In this document: positions 11,461-25,288 of the stretch, one piece after another | Layout: the number at the start of each line of letters is the position of its first letter | Numbering within the stretch: position 1 is the first letter of the stretch | Origin: Enterobacter sp. EA-1 | GTDB taxonomy: Bacteria > Pseudomonadota > Gammaproteobacteria > Enterobacterales > Enterobacteriaceae | Reading direction: 5' to 3' | Assembly: GCA_002886105.1 (NCBI GenBank) | Contig: CP025776.1 | Coordinates: 1,116,001 to 1,180,000, forward strand | DNA: 64,000 nucleotides | Notes under the pieces: generated by a model | Told to the model about the DNA's origin: nothing | Databases searched by the model: none | The model's input: only the letters and a program-made list of their open reading frames with translations | Made by a program: the position numbers and the translations under genes

Positions 11461-11823
11461 TTAAGCGACAAATTTCAAAATGCAACCGGGGGCGATATCG
11501 TGCGGCGTCACGCCGTCGACATGCACCGTTCCGGGGTATTCGGCCTGCGTCTGTCCATCGAAACGCAGGGTGATATGGCCCAGCTCACGCAGATTCTGCT
11601 CCGCAACGTCGCCGACGGCCGTGACCGGATAATGCTGCTCGCCGAGCATGAATTCCGCTCCCGGACGCAGCGCGCCAGACAACTCGCCGTGGTTGTGAAT
11701 AAAGCAGAACTCCGCCACATCCGCAGGCGCGCCTTCACGGAAGGTAATCAGCATGTTGTCGCTGAGCGCGTCGGCCGCGCAGTCGCCGATATGGGTAATG
11801 GTGGTCTGGTAAATCACCTTCAT
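11461..11823 (-). CDS. srlB: Glucitol PTS EIIA component
   Basis: EIIA of the glucitol/sorbitol family, which passes phosphate from HPr to the EIIB part of SrlE. 120 residues, intact. Recognisable blocks are MKVIYQTTITHIG, MLITFREGAPADVAEFCFIH (phospho-acceptor His region) and ELGHITLRFDGQTQAEYPGT. It lies between srlE (10 bases upstream) and srlD (17 bases downstream). Confidence 0.96.
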   Translation of the reverse strand: MKVIYQTTITHIGDCAADALSDNMLITFREGAPADVAEFCFIHNHGELSGALRPGAEFMLGEQHYPVTAVGDVAEQNLRELGHITLRFDGQTQAEYPGTVHVDGVTPHDIAPGCILKFVA

Positions 11824-11833
11824 GGAACACCTC

Positions 11834-13655
<1,822 letters not shown>

Positions 13656-14741
13656 ATGTTGAAGCGTTGTTACGCAGCGTTGCTGCCTGCGTTTGTCGTG
13701 CTCTGTGCCTGTAGCAGTAAACCCCCCTCTTGCCGAAACCCCGCAGACTGCATCGTCGCCCGCGCCGTCCGGCGGTTTTTTGCTGGCGCCGCAGCACAAT
13801 GTTGTGATGACCGGAGGCGATTTCGCCAATAACCCGGCGGCGGAGCGGTTTATTGACCAGATGGTGAGCAAGCACGGTTTTGACCGCCAGCAACTGCATG
13901 AAATTATCTCGCAGGCAAAACGCACCGGATTACGTCTTACGCCTGATGGACAAGCAAGCGCCGACCACCGCCGGGCCGAGCGGGCCAAATGGTGCGGCTG
14001 CGTTACCGCAAGCAGTTTATTACTCCGGATAACGTGCAAAACGGCGTGGCGTTCTGGAATCAATATGAAGATGCGCTGAACCGCGCATGGATGGTGTACG
14101 GCGTTCCGCCGGAGGTCATTGTCGGCATTATTGGCGTGGAAACGCGCTGGGGCAGAGTGATGGGCAAAACCCGTATTCTCGATGGCTGGCTACGCTGGCT
14201 TTCGACTACCCGCGCCGTGCGGATTACTTTGCCGGCGAGCTGGAAACCTTCCTGCTGATGGCGCGCGACGAAAGCGATGACCCGCTTGAGTTGAAAGGCT
14301 CTTTCGCAGGCGCAATGGGTTACGGTCAGTTTATGCCATCCTCCTATAAGCAGTTTGCGGTGGATTTTAATGGCGACGGGCACATTAACCTGTGGGGATC
14401 CGGTGGATGCCATTGGCAGCGTGGCCAACTACTTCCAAACAGCATGGCTGGGTGAAAGGCGATCTGGTCGCTGTTCCGGCGAACGGCCGGTGCACCGGGG
14501 CTGGAGAACGGCTTTAAAACCAACTACAGCATCGGGCAACTGGCGTCTGCCGGGTTAACGCCGCAGCAGCCGCTGGGCACGCATCAGCAGGCCAGCTTGC
14601 TGCGCCCTCGGATGTGGGTACCGGTTATGAGTACTGGTATGGTTTGCCAAACTTCTACACCATCACCCGTTACAACCACAGCACCCACTACGCAATGGCA
14701 GTCTGGCAGCTCGGCCGGTTGCGCTGGCGCGGGTTCGCTAA
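13656..14741 (+). CDS. mltB: Membrane-bound lytic transglycosylase B
   Basis: Outer-membrane lipoprotein that cleaves murein to 1,6-anhydro products. The N-terminus MLKRCYAALLPAFVVLCACS is a lipoprotein signal with Cys+1. The catalytic core has VGIIGVETRWGRVMGKTRIL (Glu acid), SFAGAMGYGQFMPSSY and VDFNGDGHINLW; YGLPNFYTITRYNHSTHYA lies near the C-terminus. Frame breaks lie near 13730, 13935, 14190, 14400, 14437, 14487, 14607 and 14713; three of these are predicted CCWGG sites. The reconstructed length of 361 residues equals E. coli MltB. Confidence 0.94.
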
Positions 14742-14748
14742 TTCAGCG

Positions 14749-14766
14749 CCCCTCCTGCGGGAGGGG
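14749..14766 (+). terminator. Hairpin downstream of mltB
   Basis: CCCCTCC-TGC-GGGAGGGG, a strong GC stem 7 bases after the mltB stop. No proper T-run follows, so it may be a weak or Rho-aided terminator. Confidence 0.5.
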
Positions 14767-14830
14767 ACTGAAACATTTCGACGCACTCCCGTTTCGCCTA
14801 CCCGTTTACTTCATTATCACTTCTGATTAT

Positions 14831-14845
14831 TGTTACGTTATAACA
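14831..14845. promoter_or_regulatory. Zur box before the metal ABC operon
   Basis: TGTTACGTTATAACA agrees with the Zur consensus core TGTTATA-N-TATAACA at 12 of 14 defined positions. It lies 15 bases upstream of the first ORF of the transporter operon, so zinc-bound Zur would block transcription. Confidence 0.65.
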
Positions 14846-14859
14846 TATGAGGTGTATGA

Positions 14860-14970
14860 ATGATTCCCGTAACGCTGTTTTCCCTTTCCGGCACGACGCG
14901 GCTGCTGCTGGCGGCGGTGTTATTGCTGGTGCTCTGGCTGCTGACCTGTTGGGCGGTGGCGCTACCATGA
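14860..14970 (+). CDS. Small membrane ORF leading the zinc transporter operon
   Basis: 36 codons starting MIPVTLFSLSGTTRLLL and ending LLTCWAVALP. Residues ~12-34 form one very hydrophobic segment rich in Leu and Val, consistent with a single membrane helix. Its TGA overlaps the ATG of the ATPase gene (ATGA at 14967-14970), so the two may be translationally coupled. It begins directly after the Zur box. An alternative frame from 14856 runs into the ATPase frame but encodes a poor Gly/Ala-rich sequence. I do not recognise the peptide; it may be a small transporter subunit or only a leader. Confidence 0.5.
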   Translation: MIPVTLFSLSGTTRLLLAAVLLLVLWLLTCWAVALP

Positions 14971-15642
14971 TTGAACTTGACCACCCGGGTGGCTGGCTAT
15001 GACAGGCAGGCGATTACCCCGGCGCTGTGCGGCCGGATAGCGCGCGGCAGCATGACCGCCATTGTTGGTGCAAATGGCTGCGGGAAATCGACGCTACTGA
15101 AAACCCACTGGCGGGATTTTTTACCGCCTGTCAGCGGTGTGCTGCGCTGGCCGGAGCGGCGTCCTGTCATTGGCTGGCTCGCGCAGCGCCATGCGCTGGA
15201 GTCACAGTTTCCGGTGACGGTGCAGGAGGTGGTGAGCATGGGCTGCTGGCCACGAGTTTCACTGTTTCGCGGGCTGAACCGCGCAGCGCGCAGTCGTGTG
15301 GCGCAAGGGCTTGAGCGTGTCGGGCTGACCGCAATGGCGCGGGAAACGATCGATACGCTCTCCGGCGGGCAGTTTCAGCGCATGCTGTTCGCCCGCGTTT
15401 GCAAAAACGCACCGTTGGTGATGCTTGATGAGCCTTTTACCGGCATTGATGAGGCGACGTCTCAGGTACTGATGGAGCAGATTGTTGATATGCACCGCAG
15501 CGGGCAAACCCTTCTGGCGGTGCTCCACGACAGCGAGCGTGTCGCGCGTTATTTCCCGCAAACCTTGCGGCTTGGCGAACCACAACCGCAGTGGGGAGCA
15601 ACGCATGCTGCGCCGCTGCAAACAGAGGTGTACAGCGCATGA
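14967..15642 (+). CDS. Zinc-type ABC transporter ATPase
   Basis: ATPase of a cluster-9 (ZnuC/AztA-type) metal importer. Walker A is IVGANGCGKSTLLK near residue 35, the ABC signature is LSGGQFQRMLFAR and Walker B is LVMLDEPFTGID. The N-terminus should read MIELDHLVAGYDRQ; the displayed break near 14983 sits at a predicted CCTGG. Further breaks lie near 15107 and 15398. About 225 residues. ATGA overlaps at both ends couple it to the small ORF and to the permease. Substrate is inferred from the Zur box and the binding protein. Confidence 0.88.
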
Positions 15643-16503
15643 TCTGGCATCTCTTTTCCAGCCTTTTATTGAATTTGGTTTTATGCGACGCGCGCTGGTG
15701 GTGTGCGCCCGGCGCTGTCTGTCAGTACGACGGCGTTGGGGGTTTTTCTGCTGTTGCGGCGCATGAGTCTGATGGGCGATGCATTATCACACGCGATTCT
15801 GCCCGGTGTTGCGGCGGGGTATCTGCTTAATGGCATGTCGCTGCTGGCGATGAGCGTCGGCGGGTTTATCGCCGGGATGGTCGTGGCGCTGGTGGCGGGA
15901 TGGGTTAGCCGTCGTACACCGCTGAAAGAGGACGCCAGTTTTGCCGGTTTCTACCTTGGCTCACTGGCGCTCGGTGTGACGCTGGTGTCGCTGCGTGGCT
16001 CCAGCGTTGATCTGCTGCATCTGCTGTTTGGCTCGATTCTGGCGGTGGACAACGATGCCGCTCTCTTTGTGGCCGGGGTTGCCAGCCTGACGCTGGTGGT
16101 GCTGGCGTTGGGTTACCGGGGGCTGGTCAGTGAGGCCTTCGATAGCGCCTTTTACAGGTCAATGCACCCCGTGTGCCCGGCATGTTTCACGGGCTATTTC
16201 TGGCGTTGCTGGTGCTGAACCCGGTGGCCGGATTTCAGGTGCTGGGCACCTTAATGGCGGTCGGTGTAATGATGCTGCCCGCTGTGGCGGCCCGCTGCTG
16301 GGCGCGCACGTTACCGGGATTGTTATTGCTGGCGGCGGCTATCGGCGCGGTCTGCGCCCCGGCTGGGATTAAGTTTGTCCTGGAGCGCGGGCTTACCTGC
16401 CGGTCCGTCGATTGTGCTGACGGCCAGCATTATCTTCTTTTTTCCATTTTATTCGGCACGCGCAGCGGGCTGGCTCACAGCCTGCGCGCACTTTTTAACT
16501 TAG
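15639..16503 (+). CDS. Zinc-type ABC transporter permease
   Basis: ZnuB/AztB-family membrane permease with about eight hydrophobic segments. Recognisable blocks are LGVFLLLRRMSLMGDALSHA, ILPGVAAGYLL, DLLHLLFGSILAVD, VLGTLMAVGVMMLPAVAARC and PSIVLTASII. Frame breaks lie near 15655, 15705, 16157, 16365, 16395 and in the T-run near 16493. The last one removes the stop and makes the open frame run into the next gene. With one T fewer the protein ends SLRALLT at a TAG at 16501-16503. About 287 residues. Confidence 0.85.
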
Positions 16504-16514
16504 CAAGGGAAATG

Positions 16515-17394
16515 ATGAAACGTACAGGGGTGATACTGGCGCTCGCGTTGAGCGTAGTCGCGCAGGGGCTATGGCAAAAACCCTCAATGTGGTGACCAGC
16601 TTTTCGATTCTTGGCGATATCACGCAGCAGGTGGGCGGCGATCATGTCAAGGTGACGACGTTGGTCGGGCCGGATGGTGACCCGCACACTTTTGAACCGT
16701 CGGCGAAAGACAGCGCATTGCTTAATAAAGCCGACGTGGTCGTGGTTAACGGCCTCGGACTGGAAGGCTGGCTGGACAGGCTGGTTAAAGCGTCTGGCTT
16801 TAAAGGCCAGCTTGTTGTGGCATCCACGGGGGTTACAACCCATACGCTGGAAGAAGATGGCGCAACGGTGACCGACCCACATGCGTGGAACAGCGCGGCC
16901 AATGGCGCACTGTATGCGCAAAATATTCTCGCTGCGCTGGTGAAAGCCGACCCGGCTGATGAAGCGGCATTGAACGCATCCGGTCAACGCTATATTGCTG
17001 AGTTAAAACAGCTGGATAGCTGGGCGAAAGGGCGTTTTAGCGCCATTCCGCAAGCGAAGCGTAAAGTACTGACCAGTCATGACGCTTTCGGCTACTTTGC
17101 CCGTGCTTATGGCGTTGAATTTATGGCGCCGCAGGGGCTCTCTTCTGAAAGCGAGGCCAGCGCAGCGCAGGTGGCGTCTCTGATCCAACAGATCAAAGCC
17201 GATGGTGTAAAAGTGTGGTTTATGGAAACCAGCTGGATCCGCGCCCTCGGGTGAAACAGATTGCTAGCGCCACGGGCGCGCAACCGGGCGGTGAACTCTA
17301 CCCGGAAGCGTTGAGCGCCAAAGGTGGTGTGGCGGATACCTACCAGAAAGCATTCCGCCATAATGTTGATACCATTGCGAATAGCATGAAATAA
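16515..17394 (+). CDS. Zinc-type ABC transporter periplasmic binding protein
   Basis: Cluster-9 solute-binding protein with a signal peptide (MKRTGVILALALSVVAQGL). Likely metal ligands are His in DPHTFEP, His in DPHAW and His in LTSHDAFGYFARA. A third His here is the zinc-type pattern (ZnuA, AztC); Mn/Fe binders such as PsaA and SitA have Glu there. No His-rich loop is visible. Frame breaks lie near 16569, 17227 and 17245. The start at 16515 is chosen because AAGGGA lies 4 bases upstream; the ATG at 16512 would be too close. It ends FRHNVDTIANSMK. About 292 residues. Confidence 0.88.
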
Positions 17395-17404
17395 CCTCGC
17401 ATGG

Positions 17405-17435
17405 CCGGATGGCGCGCCCGGACGCCGCCATCCGG
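17405..17435. repeat. REP-type palindrome after the metal transporter operon
   Basis: CCGGATGGCG and CGCCATCCGG pair across an 11-base loop, the usual core of a REP/PU element. It lies just after the last gene of the operon. Confidence 0.75.
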
Positions 17436-17588
17436 TAACGCTAACGTTCGCCGGGCCTGTGGGTTCGCGCTGTCCTGCGCATGAAGCAAATATTTCTGAA
17501 GCGTCCTCGTAAATTCGTTAACCCATCCCCATCTTTGTGCTGAAAGTGGTATCTTTTCCGCCACGATTTTTGACGCACAGGAGCCATC

Positions 17589-18093
17589 ATGACGGACAGT
17601 GAATTAATGCAACTGAGCGAACGTGTCGGACGGGCGCTACAGGCGCGCGGCGCTACGCTTACGACCGCCGAGTCCTGCACGGGCGGGTGGATAGCGAAAG
17701 CGATCACCGATATCGCCGGCAGCTCCGCACACCGGTTTGAGCGCGGTTTTGTCACCTACAGTAATGAAGCGAAATCGCAAATGATCGGCGTGCAGGCCGC
17801 GACGCTGGACGCGCATGGGGCAGTTAGCGAGCCGGTGGTGGTGGAAATGGCGATTGGCGCGCTGAAAGCCGCGCGCGCGCCGATTTCGCGGTGTCGGTCA
17901 GCGGGATTGCCGGGCCGGACGGCGGCAGCGAGGCGAAACCGGTTGGCACCGTCTGGTTTGGTTTCGCCAGCGCGCGCGGAGAAGGGATCACCCGACGCGA
18001 ACGCTTCCAGTGGGGGACCGTGAAGCGGTGCGTCGACAGGCGACGGCTTATGCGTTGCAAACCCTGTGGCAACATTTTCTACAAAACACTTGA
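17589..18093 (+). CDS. pncC: Nicotinamide-nucleotide amidase PncC
   Basis: CinA-C family enzyme that deamidates NMN to nicotinate mononucleotide in NAD recycling. Blocks: [31 protein letters not shown] (active-site Ser/Cys region), [25 protein letters not shown] and VGTVWFGFA. The odd SSAHRFERG should read SSAWFERG; the extra bases near 17729 lie at a predicted CCTGG. Other breaks lie near 17880 and 18018. About 166 residues ending FLQNT. It lies immediately upstream of recA, as in E. coli. Confidence 0.95.
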
Positions 18094-18117
18094 TACTGTA
18101 TGACTATACAGTATAAT
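18090..18117 (+). promoter_or_regulatory. recA promoter with LexA box
   Basis: -35 TTGATA (18090-18095), 16-base spacer, -10 TATAAT (18112-18117). The LexA operator TACTGTATGACTATACAGTA (18094-18113) fills the spacer. Arrangement and near-exact sequence match the E. coli recA promoter, so the gene is SOS-controlled. Confidence 0.96.
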
Positions 18118-18153
18118 TGCGACAACAAAACAGTAATTCACGGCGGGGCGTAA

Positions 18154-19248
<1,095 letters not shown>

Positions 19249-19265
19249 TAATCTGAACCGCAATC

Positions 19266-19289
19266 AAGGGCTGCTGATGCAGCCCTTTT
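19266..19289 (+). terminator. recA-recX intrinsic terminator
   Basis: GGGCTGC-TGAT-GCAGCCC followed by TTTT. It lies between recA and recX and probably limits recX to read-through transcripts, as in E. coli. Confidence 0.85.
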
Positions 19290-19316
19290 GCTCTTCTATG
19301 ACCACAGGATTTCGTC

Positions 19317-19811
19317 ATGTCAGAGAACAGTTCCCGACGCTCTTCGATTGCACGCCTGCGCGATCGCGCGATGCGTATTCTGGCGATGCGCGACCACAGT
19401 GAACAGGAGTTTCGCCGCAAGCTAACGGCACCGGTAATGAGCAAAAATGGTCCGGAGACACTGGATACCACGCCGGAAGAGGTCGATCAGGTGGTGGCAT
19501 GGTGTCTGGAGCATCACTTTCTCGACGATATGCGCTTTGTACGCCAGTTCATTGCCAGCCGCGCCCGCAAAGGTTATGGCCCCGCCCGCATCCGCCGGAG
19601 TTAAATCAGAAAGGCATTGCCCGGCAGGTCAGTGAAAATGCGATGTACGAGTGCGACATTGACTGGGTAGCGCCCGCGAGCAGGCGTTACGTAAATATGG
19701 CGAACCGTTGCCGACCGAGTTTGTGGCGAAAGTGAAAGTGCAGCGTTTTTACTGTATCGCGGCTTTCTGCAAGAAGATATTCAGGAAATCTGGCGAAATT
19801 TTGCCGACTGA
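19317..19811 (+). CDS. recX: RecX, RecA regulatory protein
   Basis: Inhibits RecA filament growth. The N-terminal part [20 protein letters not shown] and [12 protein letters not shown] match E. coli RecX. The frame breaks at 19597 where RQELNQKG is expected (predicted CCAGG shortened to CCGG), then near 19668 and 19740. The rest recovers [26 protein letters not shown] and RNFAD. About 165 residues. It follows the recA terminator at 28 bases. Confidence 0.94.
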
Positions 19812-19941
19812 GCGCATACGGGATTTTACTTCGCAGTAAAGAAAACTTATCTTATTCCCACTTTTCCAGTAGCTGGTGCGTGAGCTATGCAAATAGCGGC
19901 GACCAGTTACCACATTTCGTTAGCTTGATTTCAGGATAATT

Positions 19942-22578
<2,637 letters not shown>

Positions 22579-22596
22579 TTACAAAGCGAGAAGCAG

Positions 22597-22626
22597 ACGC
22601 CATAACCTTGCCGTTATGGCGTTATT
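22597..22626 (+). terminator. alaS terminator
   Basis: ACGCCATAAC-CTTGCC-GTTATGGCGT followed by TATT, 18 bases after the alaS stop. The remaining ~190 bases to csrA should hold the csrA promoters; none stands out by eye. Confidence 0.75.
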
Positions 22627-22816
22627 GCCACTACGCTAGTGATAACAAGAAAGTCAGGTTGAAGTCTTGTATATCGGCTAAACTTAGGTTTAACAGAATG
22701 TAATGCCGTGACTGCTTACACTTAGGTGTTTGTCATCGCTTACTTTTGGCGTTATATGATGGATAATGCCGGGATACAGAGAGACCCGACTCTTTTAATC
22801 TTTCAAGGAGCAAAGA

Positions 22817-23003
22817 ATGCTGATTCTGACTCGTCGAGTTGGTGAAACCCTCATGATTGGGGATGAGGTCACTGTGACTGTATTAGGAGTTAAAGGAAAC
22901 CAGGTGCGCATTGGCGTTAACGCTCCTAAAGAAGTTTCCGTTCACCGTGAAGAGATCTACCAGCGTATCCGGTGCTGAAAAATCACAGCAGTCAAATTAC
23001 TGA
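22817..23003 (+). CDS. csrA: Carbon storage regulator CsrA
   Basis: RNA-binding post-transcriptional regulator of carbon flux and motility. Reads [20 protein letters not shown], then [19 protein letters not shown] and REEIYQRI, identical in style to E. coli CsrA. A stop appears after 53 codons because ATCCAGGCTG has become ATCCGGTGCTG near 22968; with that repaired it continues [10 protein letters not shown] to TGA at 23001-23003, 61 residues in all. RBS AAGGAG 7 bases before ATG. Confidence 0.96.
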
Positions 23004-23013
23004 TGCAATTATC

Positions 23014-23040
23014 GCGTCTCGCTGTTCCCCGGCGAGACGC
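23014..23040 (+). terminator. csrA downstream hairpin and 338-base gap
   Basis: GCGTCTCGC-N9-GCGAGACGC, a 9-base perfect stem 10 bases after csrA. The rest of the gap to the tRNA genes (23004-23341) holds no gene I can support, only the tRNA promoter. Confidence 0.6.
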
Positions 23041-23251
23041 AACACCTCCCTTCTGATTCTCCCTCTGTTTCGTTGCCTTTTTATTTCCACTCGTCCCGAT
23101 TTTGTCGTTACCTGCCGTTTTTATGTCTGCGTTCTTGTCGGTTTTTCTCAGCGGTACGGTGGAAATTCTGCTGATAAAACATCCTTTTGGGCTTTTTTAC
23201 AGGCTAATTGTCTGCGAAGTGTGCAAACGATTCAGGGGCAGGAAAAAGTGT

Positions 23252-23279
23252 TTGACTTATAAGTCCCAGAAAGTAATAT
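23252..23279 (+). promoter_or_regulatory. Promoter of the serV-arg tRNA operon
   Basis: -35 TTGACT (23252-23257), 16-base spacer, -10 TAATAT (23274-23279), then a GC-rich discriminator (GTGCGCCACGC), as expected for a stringently controlled stable-RNA promoter. Confidence 0.65.
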
Positions 23280-23341
23280 GTGCGCCACGCAGCGACGATG
23301 AGCTCTCAACAAGTTCTTCGAAGCACTCGAAAGAGGCGTGT

Positions 23342-23435
23342 GGTGAGGTGGCCGAGAGGCTGAAGGCGCTCCCCCTGCTAAGGGAGTATGCGGTCAAAAG
23401 CTGCATCCGGGGTTCGAATCCCCGCCTCACCGCCA
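23342..23435 (+). tRNA. serV: tRNA-Ser (GCU)
   Basis: Long-variable-arm serine tRNA ending in encoded CCA. Anticodon GCT at 23377-23379. It is the serV equivalent, between csrA and the arginine tRNAs. A run of five C before the anticodon (four in E. coli) makes it 94 bases instead of 93; probably another homopolymer error. Confidence 0.96.
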
Positions 23436-23439
23436 TTTT

Positions 23440-23516
23440 GCATCCGTAGCTCAGCTGGATAGAGTACTCGGCTACGAACCGAGCGGTCGGAGGTTCGAAT
23501 CCTCCCGGATGCACCA
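23440..23516 (+). tRNA. argV: tRNA-Arg (ACG), copy 1
   Basis: 77 bases with encoded CCA; anticodon ACG at 23474-23476, read as ICG after A-to-I editing. It starts only 4 bases after tRNA-Ser. Identical to the other three copies; the symbol is given by order relative to E. coli. Confidence 0.97.
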
Positions 23517-23579
23517 TCTTGCTCAGTGTGGCGAGGTAACGCGACACTGAATCAGCGTTGTAAAGCAAGTTTTCCCGAT

Positions 23580-23656
23580 GCATCCGTAGCTCAGCTGGAT
23601 AGAGTACTCGGCTACGAACCGAGCGGTCGGAGGTTCGAATCCTCCCGGATGCACCA
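23580..23656 (+). tRNA. argY: tRNA-Arg (ACG), copy 2
   Basis: Identical 77-base copy with CCA. The 63-base spacer before it resembles the spacers before copies 3 and 4 (ending GTTTTCCCGAT), so the repeat unit is tRNA plus spacer, about 140 bases. Confidence 0.97.
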
Positions 23657-23718
23657 TCTTGCTTAGTATGATGAAGTCGTAAGCACCGAATCTGCGTTGT
23701 AAATAAAGTTTTCCCGAT

Positions 23719-23795
23719 GCATCCGTAGCTCAGCTGGATAGAGTACTCGGCTACGAACCGAGCGGTCGGAGGTTCGAATCCTCCCGGATGCACCA
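23719..23795 (+). tRNA. argZ: tRNA-Arg (ACG), copy 3
   Basis: Identical 77-base copy with CCA, 139 bases after copy 2. It is followed not by the usual spacer but by the rtT-like element. Confidence 0.97.
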
Positions 23796-23828
23796 TCTTC
23801 TGCGAGATAACAGCAGGTTTGTTTTCTC

Positions 23829-23930
23829 AGGGTTCGCGGTCCTGACCGCAAGCACCGGGGAAGGATAACGTTGCTTTAGCAACGGCCCGAAGGGCGAGTC
23901 GAAAGACGAGTCATCCTCCCGGATGCACCA
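23829..23930 (+). ncRNA. rtT-like element ending in a tRNA-Arg 3' copy
   Basis: Between tRNA copies 3 and 4 lies a structured segment. It has three hairpins: GCGGTC-CT-GACCGC, CGTTGC-TTTA-GCAACG and GCCC-GAA-GGGC. It ends with an 18-base copy of the tRNA-Arg 3' end (ATCCTCCCGGATGCACCA, 23913-23930). This layout, repeats downstream of a tRNA that include its 3' terminal bases, is that of the rtT RNAs of the E. coli tyrT operon. The family match is from memory and layout, not a search. Confidence 0.5.
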
Positions 23931-23992
23931 TCCTGTTCAGTATGATGAAGTTGTAAGTACTGAATCTGCGTTGTAAATAAAGTTTTCCCGAT

Positions 23993-24069
23993 GCATCCGT
24001 AGCTCAGCTGGATAGAGTACTCGGCTACGAACCGAGCGGTCGGAGGTTCGAATCCTCCCGGATGCACCA
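23993..24069 (+). tRNA. argQ: tRNA-Arg (ACG), copy 4
   Basis: Identical 77-base copy with CCA, preceded by the usual spacer. Last gene of the tRNA operon; yqaB follows after 146 bases. Confidence 0.97.
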
Positions 24070-24215
24070 TTTCCTCCTCAAAACTATCGCCCCCCTGATA
24101 TCGCTACCCCACACCTGATTTCATTTTTGCTCAATTTGTCTGTTATGCACTGGCAGCGACAAAAATCCCTGTTTACGCTAAAGTAATCACCTGTTATCCA
24201 GTTTGTGAGAACACG

Positions 24216-24783
24216 ATGTACGACCGTTATGCAGGGCTGATTTTTGATATGGATGGCACCATCCCGGATACCGAACCCACTCATCGTAAGGCTGGCGTGA
24301 AGTGCTGGCGCGTTACGGGATGCGCTTTGACGAGCAGGCAATGGTCGGGTTGAACGGTTCGCCGACTGGCGTATTGCGCAATCGATTATTGGAAGCCAAT
24401 CAGGGCGATCTTGATCCTCATCTTCTCGCACAAGAAAAAACGGCAGCGGTAAAAAGCAATGCTGTTGGATTCTGTGCGCCCTTTACCGCTGATTGAGGTG
24501 GTAAAGGAATGGCACGGGCGTCGCCCACTGTCTGTCGGCACGGGCAGCGAAAGCGCTATCGCAGAAGCCTTACTCGCGCATCTTGGTCTGCGGCACTATT
24601 TTAATGCGGTCGTTGCCGCCGATCACGTTCAACATCATAAGCCAGCACCGGATACGTTTCTGCTCTGCGCTGGAGCGAATGGGCGTTGAAGCAACACAGT
24701 GCGTGGTGTTTGAAGATGCGGATTTTGGCATTCAGGCGGCGCGAGCGGCCGGAATGGACGTCGTGGATGTTCGCTTACTGTGA
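24216..24783 (+). CDS. yqaB: YqaB, fructose-1-phosphate / sugar phosphatase (HAD)
   Basis: HAD-superfamily phosphatase; E. coli YqaB acts on fructose 1-phosphate. Motif I is LIFDMDGTIPDTEPTH with the DxD nucleophile, motif II VGTGSES, motif III HHKPAPDTFLLC, and motif IV VFEDADFGIQAA. Frame breaks lie near 24295, 24378, 24458 and 24672. Ends MDVVDVRLL. Reconstructed length 188 residues. Its stop overlaps the GTG start of yqaA. Confidence 0.94.
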
Positions 24784-25208
24784 GTGACGCACTGTCGCTT
24801 TTTTTCGTTGTTTGCCAGCAGCTTTCTCAGCGCCACGCTTCTGCCGGGCAATTCCGAGGTAGTGTTGGTGACCATGCTGCTTTCTCACGTCAGTCAGCCC
24901 CGGCTTCTTGTTGTAATAGCAACAATGGGTAATAGCCTTGAGGGCTGACTAACGTTATTCTTGGGCGTTTCTTTCCGCAGCGTAAAACCTCACGCTGGCA
25001 GGAAAAAGCGACTGGCTGGCTCAAACGCTATGGCGCGGCTGCATTGCTGTTGAGCTGGGCGCCTGTTATAGGCGACTTACTGTGCCTGCTGGCGGGATGG
25101 ATGCGCCTCTCGTGGGGGCCAGTACTGATTTTTCTGTGCCTTGGAAAAGCGTTGCGCTATGTGGCTATTGCCAGCGTAACGCTGCAGGGTATGACGTGGT
25201 GGCACTAA
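24780..25208 (+). CDS. yqaA: YqaA, DedA-family-like inner membrane protein
   Basis: 142-residue membrane protein of unknown function, homologous to E. coli YqaA. From a GTG start overlapping yqaB it reads MSDALSLFSLFASSFLSAT, LLPGNSEVVLV, SLGGLTNVILG, FPQRKTSRWQEKATGWLKR, WAPVIGDLLCLLAGWMRLSW and a C-terminal MTWWH. The gene is so cut by small indels that no long open frame is left (breaks near 24803, 24890, 24955 and others), but start and stop give exactly 143 codons. Confidence 0.85.
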
Positions 25209-25288
25209 TTGGATTGAGTGAGTGACCTTTAATCGTCAACCATTACAATTATGCTTAATAAAATGATTATTACAGGCGGGAGGTCAAT

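Noticed and set aside
16173-16595. Fusion of the zinc permease with the binding protein
   Set aside because: One extra T in the run near 16493 removes the stop; a good RBS and signal peptide follow, so these are two genes.
23913-23930. 18-base tRNA 3' copy as an attachment site of an integrated island
   Set aside because: Only ~100 bases lie between the copies and no integrase or cargo is present; an rtT-type unit fits better.
23440-24069. Regular ~140-base repeats as a possible CRISPR array
   Set aside because: Each repeat is a complete 77-base tRNA-Arg with CCA and the spacers are similar to each other; no cas genes are present.
23257-24070. Antisense ORFs with the recurring start [13 protein letters not shown]
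   Set aside because: These are translations of the minus strand of the tRNA-Arg repeats, a well-known spurious ORF type.
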